Shown: positions 17,514 to 29,900 of the stretch, one piece after another | Layout: each line of letters begins with the position of its first letter | How positions within the stretch are numbered: position 1 is the first letter of the stretch | Assembly (NCBI GenBank): GCA_958510875.1 | Contig: OY294067.1 | Coordinates: 141,031,846-141,095,845, forward strand | Direction of reading: 5' to 3' | DNA length: 64,000 nt | Source: Endomychus coccineus | Taxonomy: Eukaryota > Arthropoda > Insecta > Coleoptera > Endomychidae | The notes under the pieces: generated by a model | Told to the model about the DNA's origin: nothing | Seen by the model: the letters and a program-made list of their open reading frames with translations, nothing else | Database searches by the model: none | Position numbers and translations under genes: made by a program

Positions 17514-18116
17514 TATTAACCATTTCAGTGTTAGTGAAATTTTGAGCCATAATTTTATAAAATTTTTACCCAAAGCAAAGTAAAAACTGACAGTTTTGAG
17601 AATAAATTCTCCAAATGCCAAAATGACATTAGAAAAGCAAAGGCAACTAAGGTATTTTAATTAAGTAAAATTAGTAAGCCAAAATTGCAGACTCGAAAAT
17701 TATTTTTTTCAAGCTAATCCGTTGATTTTATCAAAATTTTCTGAGAGTAAGAAAAGTTTTCAAATTAGATAAGCTATCTACATAAAAAATATCGAGTGAA
17801 TTACATTGACCACAAAAAAGTTCTGGACACTTTTCCCGTTACATCCTCAAGTTTGAGCCATTTCTATGGTCTCTAAGGCTCTATGCTCCGCTCTCAAAAA
17901 CTGCTATTATTGACAGTAACTCATCTGCCAAATATTGTAAAAGTCCTCCATCACGTTCTCAAGTTATACCGAAAAAACAAAATTATTTTTGCAACTTTGA
18001 AGCCCTCTACCGGCTAAACAAGACACTTGAGGCAAAAGTAAAAAATGCTCATCAAATTTTTTTCGAATCAAAGAATCTGCGGTTTCATTTTTGCCACACA
18101 GTTCGAGGACACCCTG
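17514..18116. repeat. Right TIR of the mariner-type element
   Basis: Inverted copy of 15785-16390. It reaches inward far enough to include a reversed copy of the transposase start codon and the next dozen codons (about 17514-17556). Confidence 0.85.
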
Positions 18117-18309
18117 TATACAGTTTATTAAAGGAACTGATGGATTGTCAATAATATATGTATTTGACCTAGTCGGGCTAGTTTGTAACAATTTAAACAA
18201 TCGGAAGTTCTAGAATCTAATTCAAATCAGAATTTCTATTCGCGTGAAACAGTTGTTTACTTCGAACAGATGATCTTCGAGAAAAAAAAAGGAGACGCCA
18301 AGTAGTGTA

Positions 18310-18457
18310 CGTTTGGAACGTTGACTCGCAATAAGAAACCAGCCGAATAGTTCTTTAGTATCTGTAGCGCTGTCGACCCAGGTGGTGCATTGATTTCGAA
18401 TCGTGGTAATTTACGAGTTTGCTCATAATATTCGAGTTCTTTACGGATCGGGTCAAT
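18310..18457 (-). other. Possible orphan exon
   Basis: On the minus strand an AG acceptor preceded by a pyrimidine-poor TATTTATGTTTAG is followed by about 50 open codons (GIDPIRKELEYYEQTRKLPR, then EINAPPGSTALQILKN). A weak GTACAC donor follows VNVPN. Amino-acid composition looks protein-like, but I do not recognise the sequence and see no neighbouring exon. It could be a captured exon within the inverted-repeat element or chance. Confidence 0.2.
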
Positions 18458-18479
18458 TCCTAAACATAAATAATATATT

Positions 18480-18715
18480 GTTCGGTTTCCGTTACTTGTA
18501 GTTAGTCGTAGGGATGTCAAGTTTTTTTTCCTCAACACAAATAATAAATTATTCGGTTTTTGGTAAATGAGATCCTGTGGTCAAACGGTCTGTTTTCCCC
18601 AACACAAATAATAAATTATTCGGTTTTCGGTATTTGTATTTAGTCGTAGGGATGTCAGGTCTTTTCCTCAACACAAATAATAAATTATTCGGTTTTTGGT
18701 AGTCAGTTGAAACTG
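18480..18715. repeat. Three to four ~66-bp tandem copies
   Basis: CAACACAAATAATAAATTAT followed by TCGGTTTTNGGT recurs at about 18533, 18600 and 18667, with a partial copy at about 18463. GTCGTAGGGATGTCA alternates with it in two units. The array sits just inside the right inverted repeat of the unclassified element. Confidence 0.65.
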
Positions 18716-18802
18716 GAGTTAGTTTGTAGTATAGGAATCTTCCATCCCTATACGAAATAACCTAAAATCCCCAAATCATAGAATGCGACCTTATTTCTAT
18801 TA

Positions 18803-21654
18803 GTAATGTTATGAAGCATATATTGATAACTCGTAACTGACCCACTAACAATATGTTTACTTACATATTGTTTAGCACAAGATAACCTTGACATACAGAA
18901 CAGGGTATCTCGAGGTAGTTATTGATGAATCGATGTATATGCTAAGACTAGATTAACTAGGACGTAATAACAATAACATCACATTAGATTATTACATATA
19001 TCATAAGTAGAACATAAGCATATGATATTGTAATCAGAAATCATTGTATCATTTAACTCATCGTGTACATTAGTATTTTGTACTATTATTATTTCGTAGA
19101 GCAAGACATTAAGTCGCAATGACGTCGAGCTCTACATTAAGTGAAGTATAGCTTTATAAGTGTGTGTTTCCATTCCTATGCCTCCACCAGGACCACGGGT
19201 CAGCTTAGGGCAAACCGCCCGACTTTAAGAGCTGATCCCACAAGTTGTAGAATATTTAACTTCGGACTTGGTCAAAGTATATGAGTGGATTCTACGGAGC
19301 GCGGACGGAGTTTATAATGAAAAATAAAAATAAATTCTCGGTAATTAACAGAGTTGAATTAATTTGAACGGTCGGTAATAATATATCGGAAACGTAGCGG
19401 CATAGCGGTCGGACGGCTGATTCTTCAATCCCTTTCGTGTGAAATCCGTTCTCCTTTTATACTGGTTTTGTGCCAAAAGAAATAAAACGTCAGAGGTGGC
19501 CTGAGATTCTGGCAGTTAGCGGTGAATTGAATAAGAATTCCCTTATCTCCTATTAGCTTCAACTTTTTCTACATAGGATGTACAAAACTTTGACGCGTTA
19601 GAATCTCAGCCTCGTTGGTGTTATTTATTTTTAACCAGAGGAGTACAATAAATTATAAGTAACGAGGGCACTTCGTTACATGATTCATCAATCATATCGT
19701 GGATGTTGTCATTTCTGGCGTAGTCGCCTCTTGGATGTACCGAACGACGTTAATCTTACGACCACGTCTAACACATTAACCTCCCAATCATAAGTCTTTA
19801 AACGCTTTGATTTCTTTTTTTTTTGTCTTACAAATGAAAGTCTTTATGGACACAAAATTCGTTTTATCCATTGTTCGGAGATAATAAAAGTTCAATTGAG
19901 TGTAAAAAATGAAACTCGTGATGGATATGGACAAACACTTGACTGCAGCTTATTTATAGATGGTACTTTTAAACCATACATAAATCTTGATAGTATTGAG
20001 TGACTGCCGGTGGCCGCCCACCATAGCCATTATTTGCTTCTTTTGTAAAACCATATAATCGTATAGCCTGCTCCTAATCACAAGATTTGCTTACACCGCT
20101 TACACTCAATTTGTACTATAATTAATAGATTAGGCCATATTAACACTGCACATAAGCGATTGATCGGTCGAAAGGCTGTTCTAATATAATATTAGTAAAA
20201 TACTGTAGAGAGTCCTACCTATATTTATGAAAGAGTTTTTTTATCCAAGAACTTCAGTTTTTCATCAGCGATGCAACTGTATGAATATTGGAAAATGTTA
20301 CTTGTGAATTTCTATTGATGCAATTATAGATTGATACCTACAGATAAGAATATTTTTATCGAATTTCATTGTTTTTTTAAAAATTTTAACGAGAAATTAT
20401 TTTTGTCGAATAGCGTTTGTCTTCATGATAAATTTGTTGTTGTTGGTATTTTGATAGAAGGGATTGATTGTAACGTTATAAAATGTATAGTAAAACAACA
20501 ACAATTTTGATTGAAAGAACGAGCTCGCGAAACTGCCTAAATAAACGGATTTGTTATATCATTTCACTGTTCCGCTTTTTCAAAATGCATTTTCAACAAA
20601 TGTTGAATCAACTTAGTGCATCTTTAGTTTGGGGTTTTTTCTTTGGTTAACAACAAATTCATTGATGGTACATTTGGAACTTGTATTCGTCATGCTTGTT
20701 CTAAACTATTTTAATTATTGAATAAAATGAACAAAGATGTTTCGATGGGTTCTCCTCCCAAATTGAAGAAAATAGTTGAATCTTATCTCGGAACCACCAA
20801 AATCTCGTACTACGTAGCCTTCTTAATTTACAAACATAAAATACCATGTACTTTTATTAATTTGCATAAGGTTATCATGATACTAATAACCGTTGGTCAA
20901 TTCCAACTTGTAGAAGCTAAAATGTACTAGAATTTGCGTATCGCTTCAGAATTCGTCAGTGTCGCGGAATAGAAATTTATTTATAGATGATATAGAGATT
21001 GAAATAGATTGTTGAAATTATTTTGGACATTCCAAACATATTTAGGATTGTATAGAAATCTTCCAAAGTTCAATAGAGCATTCTATCAAAAATTATTCTA
21101 AAAAATTGAATCAAGTTTATAGTAGCTTCGGAAGCTTATCGGACTTATCGCAAATTCTATTAGCGTTTTGATAAGTTTCTATTTTTGTTTAAATCACCAA
21201 AAAATGTGTTCTAATAACCAATTAAATATTCACCTTGTAACAATGAAAATTGCATATCCGTTACCTCCAAGCGATTTGCTATAGAACCCAGTACTCGAAT
21301 TTTATACGATGCCAATACTAACATTTACCTATGTCTGTCATCATGTTTTGATTAATTATTCATTAATTTACTATTGAACACGGAACGTTGCAATTTGATC
21401 TCGAATCACCCCCAAACGATTACAATTAATTTCAAATCGATGTACGTCAGCTATCGTTATTTCGGCAGACTAGAGATGCGGACTATACCCCCATGACGCA
21501 ATAATTTCGATAAGCGCATATTCGCTCCAAATGACGACAAAGAAGAACTAAAGAAGTGCCTACAAAGATTTCTACAATGTTGTTTGTGTGGCAAACTTGA
21601 GTTCACATTAGGACCATGCTGCTTCAGCATGCCTGCGGATTGATCCCTTAGAGC
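18803..21654. other. No recognisable gene
   Basis: AT-rich sequence with only short open frames. A GC-richer patch at about 19180-19780 (GACCACGGGTCAGCTTAGGG and downstream) resembles an LTR or leader fragment but I could not pair it with anything in the window. Confidence 0.4.
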
Positions 21655-23454
21655 TGTAACGAACTGGGTACGTTACGAGATTATTATATAGAACTCTTTA
21701 AAGAACAGAGTAGAATTCTCTTCGGCGAGGAAACTTGTCATATGATATTTAAAGATATCTGCCGCTTAATAAAACAGAGATTATTGAGACTACCATTCCT
21801 GATATGAGATGTCACTATATATCGCGGAGTGGGAATGTAGGATAGCGGAAATCGAAGAGAATTCATTGTGTTGTTAACCTTTAATAGGGTAAGTCGAGTT
21901 ATATTTCATATTCTTTGCATACATTTCTTGATTTTTGGCTTCTGAAATATGATGCACATCGGGTTACAGATAATTTGATTTAGTTGTTATTAAACGCCTG
22001 GATGTAAAGTACCCGCGTGTGATTATATTTCAGAGGAATTTTCTCGACTTGCTCTAATAAAACACACAATCAAATTTGCATCTAGCATGATCCCAGGTTT
22101 ATCATTTCCATCATTATCGGGATTGTTTTAGTCGCTGTATAGAATTACTCTGACGAGTCGTGAGCAGCTGTTGCAGTCAATATTTAATTTCCACCTTTTA
22201 CTTGAACCTGTAATTTGAGCACATGTTAGTTGCGCGATCCTGTAGATCGCCATTTTGTTAACCTAGTACTTGATACATAGGGTGGTCTTATTAGACCCAC
22301 GTGCCGTAAAGGTTGTTAAGGGTGAAATAACCTAATTACTGCTTATTAGGTATATATATATATTTTTGACACTGTCACGCCGTTAGGGAGTGATTACAGT
22401 TTACAGTATCAATCCACGTGTATAATTCATTTCAAGCAAACCAGAATTTTATGCTAACTAGCAAATTTTCAACCGTTCAACTAATATTTTTTCAGATATA
22501 AATTTAATTATTATTCTTTTAGTCACATGTTAACTTTTTTGCTAATTTTAAAATTCAATTGTAATTGTTTATTTCTTTCAGATTAAATCAAAATCTTGCC
22601 TAAATCGATATCTCTTCAAGATATCCATTTTGTACTAGTGTTCTCGCAATTTGGGAAAGATAACATTATCGGTTGTGGAATCACTTGGTTATTCCAACCG
22701 ACGGTGTTGCTTGTCCTTCTGATCTCAAGTCAGGTACTGTTCGTTCTTTGAATTTACAGGGTTTGAACGTCTGAGGTTCCTCACCCCTTCACTCCCAGGC
22801 GGTATAGTGACTTTCCTGACAGGACCGACTTCCAGTTCCTACGAGTTCCAAGGAGGGTAACATTTTCTTGTTTGAATGACCATAATTTCATTCTCTGATT
22901 TTGTTGTTTATCCGAAGTTGTATTCCACTAATTTTTATAGAATCATTCGAGGTATACTGTAAGTCCTCTTATTGGAAAATTAGTTCTTTTCAATTTAATA
23001 ATTGATTTAATTTATTAATTGTTTTATTATAATTCACTTTATGTTACAAATCAATTTAATTTAATAATCGTTTACTCAAAATTTCATTTATGTTACGATT
23101 TGATTTAATTTAATAATTGTTTCTACGAATTCAATACTATTTATGTTTCCAATTGGAATTCTAAAAATTTGTAATTTACATTTTGTTATAATTCAAATTC
23201 CGTGGAATATACGAATTGTTAAGTTGAACTTGTATTGTTTTTCTGAATTTCCATCGACTGTTTAACCATCTCGTAGTGCTTGTATTCTTGACTGTGAATT
23301 CATTCAGTTTTATAGTTTTTTTTTCAAGCAGTTGGCGATCGGGCAATTCACCAGTCTTGAATCACAAGGCACGTTTCACTACGAGCCCTGAGAGTAATTA
23401 ATTTAAATTGAGCTAGCTGGGCCAATTAAAACCGACCCAAGCGGGTCCGTTTCA
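21655..23454 (+). repeat. LTR of an Osvaldo-like Ty3/gypsy element, plus orientation
   Basis: The sequence begins TGTAACGAACTGG and ends GGTCCGTTTCA. It is a diverged relative, in reverse orientation, of the LTRs at 39991-41771 and 48756-50074. Matching stretches include the GTATTCCACTAATTTTTATAG segment, the AAGGAGGGTAACATTT segment and the AGTCTTGAATCACAAGGCAC end. At 1.8 kb it is close to the 1.78-kb copy, so that is probably the full LTR length. It is followed by a primer-binding site, so it is a 5' LTR rather than a solo LTR, but no coding region follows. Confidence 0.75.
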
Positions 23455-23455
23455 C

Positions 23456-23472
23456 TGGCGCCCAACATAGAT
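23456..23472 (+). other. Primer-binding site after the 1.8-kb LTR
   Basis: TGGCGCCCAACATAGAT starts one base after the LTR end, the usual position of a tRNA 3'-end complement that primes minus-strand DNA synthesis. Confidence 0.6.
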
Positions 23473-25020
23473 GGGCTGCCGTTTCACATCCGTTTCAGAG
23501 CTTAGACTAATTGTTAAATAGGTACCTACTCTCTCAAGTTTATACCGTATAATGCTAGATAAGTTTGCTAACGTGTCGTCAAGACTTGTAATATTACGAA
23601 AATCTTTTACATTTAGTACCATGCTTAGCATGCATTCATGGGCTATTGTAATAAACTATTCCTATATGTATAAACGTCACTTCCGTTTCCGGAAAATGTT
23701 CTTGCAATCAAAAAGGGCTACCCTGATCTTTGTGTGAGAAAACTCGTGATTATGTGCATTTGACCCTCGTCTACCTCACTTGCCACCGGAATATTGAACA
23801 ACAGAAGTAAGGTCTTGGAAATTTTACAATTCCAAAATGTATTACAAAATAAATAATACTAATGTTGATAAAATGTAATTTAATTATCCAACTGAAAATA
23901 GTATTATAGATGACAATATGTTATTTAACAAATGGAAATATATTGAAACTTGAATTGAATGAATTTATATGAATATATTATGTTGGTTGATATCTTGTAA
24001 CTTCAAGAGTACACATGCCTGTAAATTATCAGCTTTAATATATTGTATTGAAATTTGAGTCTTACCGTTATATTCTCCATGTTTTAATGAATATAATTAG
24101 ATACTTCTGGTAAACTTCATGTAATGTAAATTTAGATATTTATGTTTATCTTAATCCTGCTACTGATCATAAAGAATATAGATCCAAAAAATTATTTGTA
24201 ACTTACGAATTCAAATTAATAGGTAAATTTATGGTAAACAGGGTTATGAAATAGTGAATGACTTCTTTTCGCATGTCAAATTTAATTTTATCCCATACAT
24301 TCATATGCCTTGATATGCGAAAAACAATGTGATTGAATAACTTGAACAATTAAAAATAATTATTTCCCCACAAAATCGATATGATTAATTTATGAAAATT
24401 GTATGAATTTTTTCTGATTAAAGGTGTACGAACTCTTCTATCATATAGGTAAGCAGCATTTAAAAATTAAATTGGAGTGATTAGAAACATAATGACGTAG
24501 AGCCGTACAATTAGCACAATCGCCTTTACGGACTCCTGCTCTGTAGGGACAGAATATATTACTAGCCTTTTCTGATGATCTGGGGCGTGGTGAGAGCGTT
24601 ATTCATATTGAAATAGCACAATAGCATTTTTTGAAATTAACTTGTTTCGATATTACTACTACTATACTACTACTACTGGTGTCTCACTGAACAACCCTCG
24701 TTGAGCCATTAAAAAATTCAAAGTATCTCTCAGAGTTAAATATTAGTGAGAAATCAATATTGCAACTTTTATGAATCTTTCGAGTTCAGACATATCTTTC
24801 TCCTGAACCATATGTAAGCATTACAACGCAGACACGTTTGTAAAGTCCGTTAAAAAATCAGTTACAATATTCCTGACTGGGACGACATAATTGATAGAAG
24901 GACATCAAATGGCATGTGATGTATTCGTCATTTCATACCTAATAGTTCCAAATCATATTTTGGTAAATTTTGTTTGTAATTGATCATGTTTGCAAGACTT
25001 GCCGTTGGTAAATTTTGTGA
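23473..25020. other. No recognisable gene
   Basis: AT-rich DNA. Only the first part could be leader of the LTR element; no gag or pol similarity is visible in any frame. Confidence 0.4.
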
Positions 25021-25024
25021 ACGG

Positions 25025-25242
25025 CTTTATGTTTCTTATTCACAGAAACACGTTTTTAAAAAGTTTATTAATATTTATTAAATGAATTTCATAATATAAA
25101 ATATACGTGTTAATTGTTTCAAGTCTATGTCGATTCTGTTTTTTGTTCATGTCTCATGCCAGTGAATTCCGAGATTTGCCATAATAACGCTGATGCTGGA
25201 GTCAGCGGAATATCGTGGGAACGGGAATCACCTTACATAACT
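25025..25242 (-). repeat. 3' LTR of the errantivirus
   Basis: Identical by eye to 32129-32346. In element orientation it starts AGTTATGTAAGG, as LTRs of this group often do, and ends CATAAAG. A purine-rich stretch (TTTTAGGGATGGAGG in element orientation) abuts it on the inside and should prime plus-strand synthesis. A short open frame across it is not a gene. Confidence 0.9.
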
Positions 25243-25251
25243 CCTCCATCC

Positions 25252-26907
25252 CTAAAAGGAACTCGAGGGTGGAATCACTTGAGTTTCGTCGAGAGCCAAC
25301 CTATGGCTTTCTTGAGTTTCCGCTCTATCTAACCGTTTTGTGATTTCTTGTCTGAATTTGTAGAATAAGTAGACTAGAATGCAAATGGTTAATGTCGCGA
25401 TGCTTCCTAAAGACCACAGGGAATATTTCTTATGAAGATTCAAATTTTCGAGGGGTTCTTCTTCTTCTTCTTGTAATTGCAGTTGATGTAATTTGTCAAG
25501 GGAAGTCCTTTCCAATAGTAATTTCTCGACGTGGAGAGTTGGTAACTTAACTAGTTTTATATCTTCTAAGGTTATGGGATTCCCTATTATGGTGCCCTTT
25601 TCATTTTTATAACTGTAAGTCGGTGTTGCAATGGAACATCCTGGTGGGATGGTGAATAAATAGGTTCCTTTCAGTATAGCCACGTTGTCTTCTTGGCAAT
25701 CAGCTTGAATTTTTTGGGATTCTGGGAAAATTCCGATGTAATGTGCCTCGTTTATTTCTTCTATAATTTGTTGTTTTACGTGGACTGGAACTTGGTGACA
25801 GTTGGTTAAAGTTGTTTCGGTTGACAATAGCGATGTTATACAGTCTAGGTTTTCCCGAAGAGGTAGCAAGTGGTTTCTCTTGCACAAGTAGTTTGGCATA
25901 AGGTCGATGCACTCTTCGTCGTGGTACTGGTACTCCATGTTGCTCAGGGTAAGGTAGGAAGAGGGTGGAATTATGATGGATTGATTTTTGTTTGGTATTG
26001 AGTAGAGGTGATAATGGTCAAAAATGTTTGGGTGAACTAAAGGAAAATCAAGTGAAAATATCATTTTCTCGTTAGTCATAAAGACATATACTTCTACTAT
26101 CCTGTAATAATTTAGATATTCTTCTTCGTGGAAAAGTAATTGTGAATTGTCATGAGATTTATGCAAATCATTTATAATTTCTTTTAAATCGCTGGGTGTA
26201 ACAATACTATGATGTAAAGTTTTTAAATAAGCAAAACTTACAGCATTTTCGATTTCAGAAATAAAGCTCAAGAGTGAATCTAAATTGAATTTGATCTGGT
26301 CTAATATGTTATATATTTCTAAATAATGAGAATAGGATGATTCATTAATGGCCTTTCTCAATTCCTCGATTTTTTGTTCAATTAGATTCTGATTGTGTGT
26401 AATGGCTGTCATTGTTTCATTGATATTGTTCATTAACTTTGAAGTCAGTGATATATGTTTATTTACCTTTTTTATAATTTTATTCTGACTGGTTTCTAGT
26501 TTGGAAATACTACCATAAATTTCTTTCGCGTCTCCTTGATCTAAATTTCCTGTGAAGAATTTTATTAAAGAGCCAGCAGGGTTGATTAGGCCTCTCTTTG
26601 GTCTTCCTTTTGGAAAGAGTGAATTAAATTTTTTATTAACCGTATTTACTTCATTTTTTAAATGTGTGTAGACGTTATACAAGTCGTCTACGCTGGAATT
26701 TGTTCTATTGATTAATTTACCCACTTGATCATAACGAGTAGTTATTGATTGGACTTGGTATCTCAAATGGTCAATTTGAATGTAATGGAGAAAAGTATGG
26801 GATGCGATTTTGATTCTAGCAGTTCCCAATTTAAAGGGAAGGATACCAGGGTTATCTTTGAGGTTATGAATCTGAACTTTCTGTGCCGTTATCGAAGGAA
26901 GTATCAT
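25252..26907 (-). CDS. env: Envelope fusion glycoprotein, baculovirus-F-like
   Basis: The 551-residue frame from the ATG at 26907 encodes a class I-type envelope precursor related to baculovirus F and gypsy Env. A furin-type site RPKR lies at about residue 102-105. It is followed by a fusion-peptide-like GLINPAGSLIKFFTGNLD. Long heptad-rich helices follow (about 120-260). A membrane anchor (SIATLTICILVYLFYKF) lies about 33 residues from the end and is followed by a charged cytoplasmic tail. The N-terminus is too short for a full signal peptide, and TTTTACAG at about 26914-26921 looks like a splice acceptor, so a leader is probably added from an upstream exon. The frame overlaps the end of pol by about 44 bases. 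Confidence 0.85.
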   Translation of the reverse strand: MILPSITAQKVQIHNLKDNPGILPFKLGTARIKIASHTFLHYIQIDHLRYQVQSITTRYDQVGKLINRTNSSVDDLYNVYTHLKNEVNTVNKKFNSLFPKGRPKRGLINPAGSLIKFFTGNLDQGDAKEIYGSISKLETSQNKIIKKVNKHISLTSKLMNNINETMTAITHNQNLIEQKIEELRKAINESSYSHYLEIYNILDQIKFNLDSLLSFISEIENAVSFAYLKTLHHSIVTPSDLKEIINDLHKSHDNSQLLFHEEEYLNYYRIVEVYVFMTNEKMIFSLDFPLVHPNIFDHYHLYSIPNKNQSIIIPPSSYLTLSNMEYQYHDEECIDLMPNYLCKRNHLLPLRENLDCITSLLSTETTLTNCHQVPVHVKQQIIEEINEAHYIGIFPESQKIQADCQEDNVAILKGTYLFTIPPGCSIATPTYSYKNEKGTIIGNPITLEDIKLVKLPTLHVEKLLLERTSLDKLHQLQLQEEEEEPLENLNLHKKYSLWSLGSIATLTICILVYLFYKFRQEITKRLDRAETQESHRLALDETQVIPPSSSF

Positions 26908-29900
26908 CAACCTGTAAAAGTGGATTATCAGTCATTTTTCTTGGTGGCTTGAATACTTGTTTGTGGTAGGTATTTTGAGTGGTGGTAGCAGTTAATTCAT
27001 TAGATTTCAATATATGTTCGGGTCGATAAGGTGGTTTTGTTTTTGACTGTCTGTCTGTTAATTTTCGATAACCCATTCGACCTGGTTCGATATCAGGAGG
27101 ATCGTTACGTTTTTCGTTAATTTTTGAAATTAGGTTTGATTTTTGTTGGGCCATGTTGTCATGAAGTTTTTTATATAAATCGGACATTATCTGCTTGTGG
27201 TCATCGACAGCTTGACTGTTCGAATGGAATTCATTATCAATATCTATTGAGTCTTTTAATTCTAAATGACCTAATATTAGATCGACTGGTTTTTTCTTAG
27301 TGGCTGTGTGAATGGAATTATTGTATCCTAGAACAGCATACATTAATTTTTCGAAGGGATTTATTTTTGGTTTAGTCAATGTGAGAGTACGCATATGTTC
27401 AATTAGAGTTGAATGGAACCTCTCAACGATTGCATTACTGTTAGGATTCAATGGTAATGTGTAGTGCCAGTTGATTTTGTGAACATTTGAAAAATCTTTC
27501 AGAAGTGTCTGTTTGAATTCAGTTCCGTTATCAGATATTATATTTTCTGGAATTTTATAGGTTGTAATAAACTGTAGGAGAGACTGATATACATGTAGTC
27601 CAGATAGGCTTGGTAAGATATACGCTTGTCCAAATCGTGAAAAACTATCACAGATTGTTAAAGCTATTGAATTTTCAAATTTGAACGTGTCTATATGAAT
27701 AGTTTCAAACGGTTTTTTGGGGGTAGGAGTCAATTGTAGTTTTATTAGAGGTGGATGTCGTTCATATTTGACTTGTTGGCAAATAGAACAGTTATTGATA
27801 TATTTTCTGACGTCGTCATTCAATTTAGGCCAATAATATTTTAATTTGATTTCATTGATTGTTTCATGAATGCCTCTATGATTTGTAATACCTTCATGGA
27901 TAGACTTTATTAGATTTTGTTGCCTATTTTCCGTAGTAACGTCAACTAAGAGTTTGTTGGATTTTAAAATTTTGAAGGCGGCATTTTTGAAAATCTGTGG
28001 AAGGAAAGTACACATTTCTTTATATAAATTTTGATTTTCATCATTCTGAAAGTAAACAGTATATTGTCTTTTGGGACTACCGAATTCTTTCAAGAACTCT
28101 ATTACTTGTTTTCGAAAACTTTCTTTCGTTACATAAATGTACCATCTTGTTCGATTCACAGGGTCTTTGAATATCCTTTTTGTTTCTAATCTAGGGTTTT
28201 CATGAACTTCAATAATAAATAATTGACAGAGAAAATAATTTACTGGCTTATCGGTAATTTTAATTTCCAATATGGGATTTTCGGCACTAGTATGGATTGT
28301 TTCGTCATCATTGTTTTCATCGGGGTCTACTTGTTCGATCATTGAAATGTTGTCTGGTTGGTTACTTGTTGAAGGTTCATTAGTATTATCAAGGATTGGA
28401 TTTTTATTGTATTCTTGCATATATTGTAATATAGGGGGAATATTATCTTGTACGTCTGTCGGATAAATTTCTACTCTAGATAGGGCGTCGGCATTAGTGT
28501 TCGTCTTTCCTTTTTTATATATAATTGTGTAGTCAAATTCTTCAAGTTTCAGTCTCCATCGGACCAAACGGGAATTTGGTTCCTTCAAGGACATAAGCCA
28601 TTGAAGCGGTTTGTGATCGCATAGAATTTTGAATGACCTGCCGAACAGATATGGCCTGAAGTATTTAGTGCCCCAAACGATAGCTAAGAGTTCTTTCTCT
28701 ATAGTTGAATAGTTACGTTCTGAGTCGTTTAGTGTTCGTGATGCAAAGGCAATAGGCTTGTCGGCCCCTATGGGTCCTTGAGATAGGATTGCGCTTATAG
28801 CAACGTTGCTAGCGTCTGTTGTCAAATTAAAGTCCTTGGTGAAGTCGGGATATTGAAGGATTGGATCATTAGTTAATAAGGATTTACAGTCTTCAAATGT
28901 TTTGATATAAATAGGATCGTTAATATTTATCTGGGCTCCTTTTTTCAAACATGTAGTGAATGGTTTTGTAATTTTAGCGAAATTTTGAATGAATTTCCTG
29001 TAATAGCCCAGGAGTCCGAGAAATCCTTTGATTTCTTTGGTTGTTTTAGGAATTGGGTAGTTTATGATTGCTTTAATTTTGTCTGGGTTTGGTTTGATGC
29101 CCTCTGGGGTGATAATGTGACCTAAGAACGCGACCTCTTTTCTCAGAAATTCTGACTTATCGAGCTGCACTTTTAGATTACTTTCTCTCAATCTCTGAAA
29201 TACGAGTTTGAGGTTTACCATATGCTCTTGTAGGGATGTCGAGAATATAATGATATCGTCTATGTAAACAAAACAAATAACATTCTGTAAACCTTTCAAT
29301 ACATTATCCATTACTCTTTGGAAAGTGGAGGGAGCATTCTTTAACCCAAATGGCATGCGCAAGTATTCATAATGTCCGTTCTCTACATTGAACGCTGTTT
29401 TTCTTATATCATCAGAACACATCTCTATTTGATGAAAGCCGCTCGTTAAATCTAATGTAGTGAAATACTGGCATCTGCCTAATTTGTCAAGAATGTCGGA
29501 AATGTTAGGGATAGGATATCGGTCGTCAATTGTTTTGTCATTGATCTTTCGATAGTCAACCACGATGCGCCACTTTTTCTTGCCGGATGCATCTAATTTT
29601 TTCGGGACTATCCAGATAGGGGATGACCATGGAGAGTCACTGGGTCTGATGATACCTTGTTTAAGCATTTCATTGACTTGTTTTTCAACCTCTGGTTTAT
29701 GAATGAATGGATATCGATAAGATTTTGTATAGATTGGTGTCTCATCTGTAGTATTTATTTTATGTTTTACCTGGTTAGTGAAAGTTAATTCAGAATTTTC
29801 ACGGTGAAAAATGTCAGAATACGATTGGATTAGATTCATGAGTTGATTTTTTTCTTCAAGGTTCATATGTTCTGTACGAATAAATGGTGTCATATCATAC

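Larger units (their letters stand above)
15785..18116 (+). mobile_element. Mariner-type element with ~600-bp terminal inverted repeats
   Basis: The element begins CAGGGTGTCCTCGAACTG and ends with its reverse complement, flanked by TA on both sides as expected for IS630/Tc1/mariner insertion. The inverted repeats are 15785-16390 and 17514-18116, which is far longer than the ~30 bp usual for mariners. They include the ATG and first dozen codons of the transposase gene. The transposase is broken, so the copy is inactive. Confidence 0.85.
14757..18802. mobile_element. Unclassified element bounded by ~100-bp inverted repeats, host of a mariner insertion
   Basis: 14757-14857 and 18713-18802 are inverted copies at roughly three-quarters identity, both beginning AATAGAAATAAGG and containing GGGATTTTAGGT, GGGATGG and TATACTACA. 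Removing the mariner leaves about 1.7 kb with no open frame that looks real. I could not place a target duplication. It may be a non-autonomous DNA transposon or simply an old inverted duplication. Confidence 0.4.

Noticed and set aside
25114..25332. Frames in the errantivirus LTRs (25114-25332 and 32218-32451)
   Set aside because: The shared part lies in the LTR and the remainder differs by flank; no domain.
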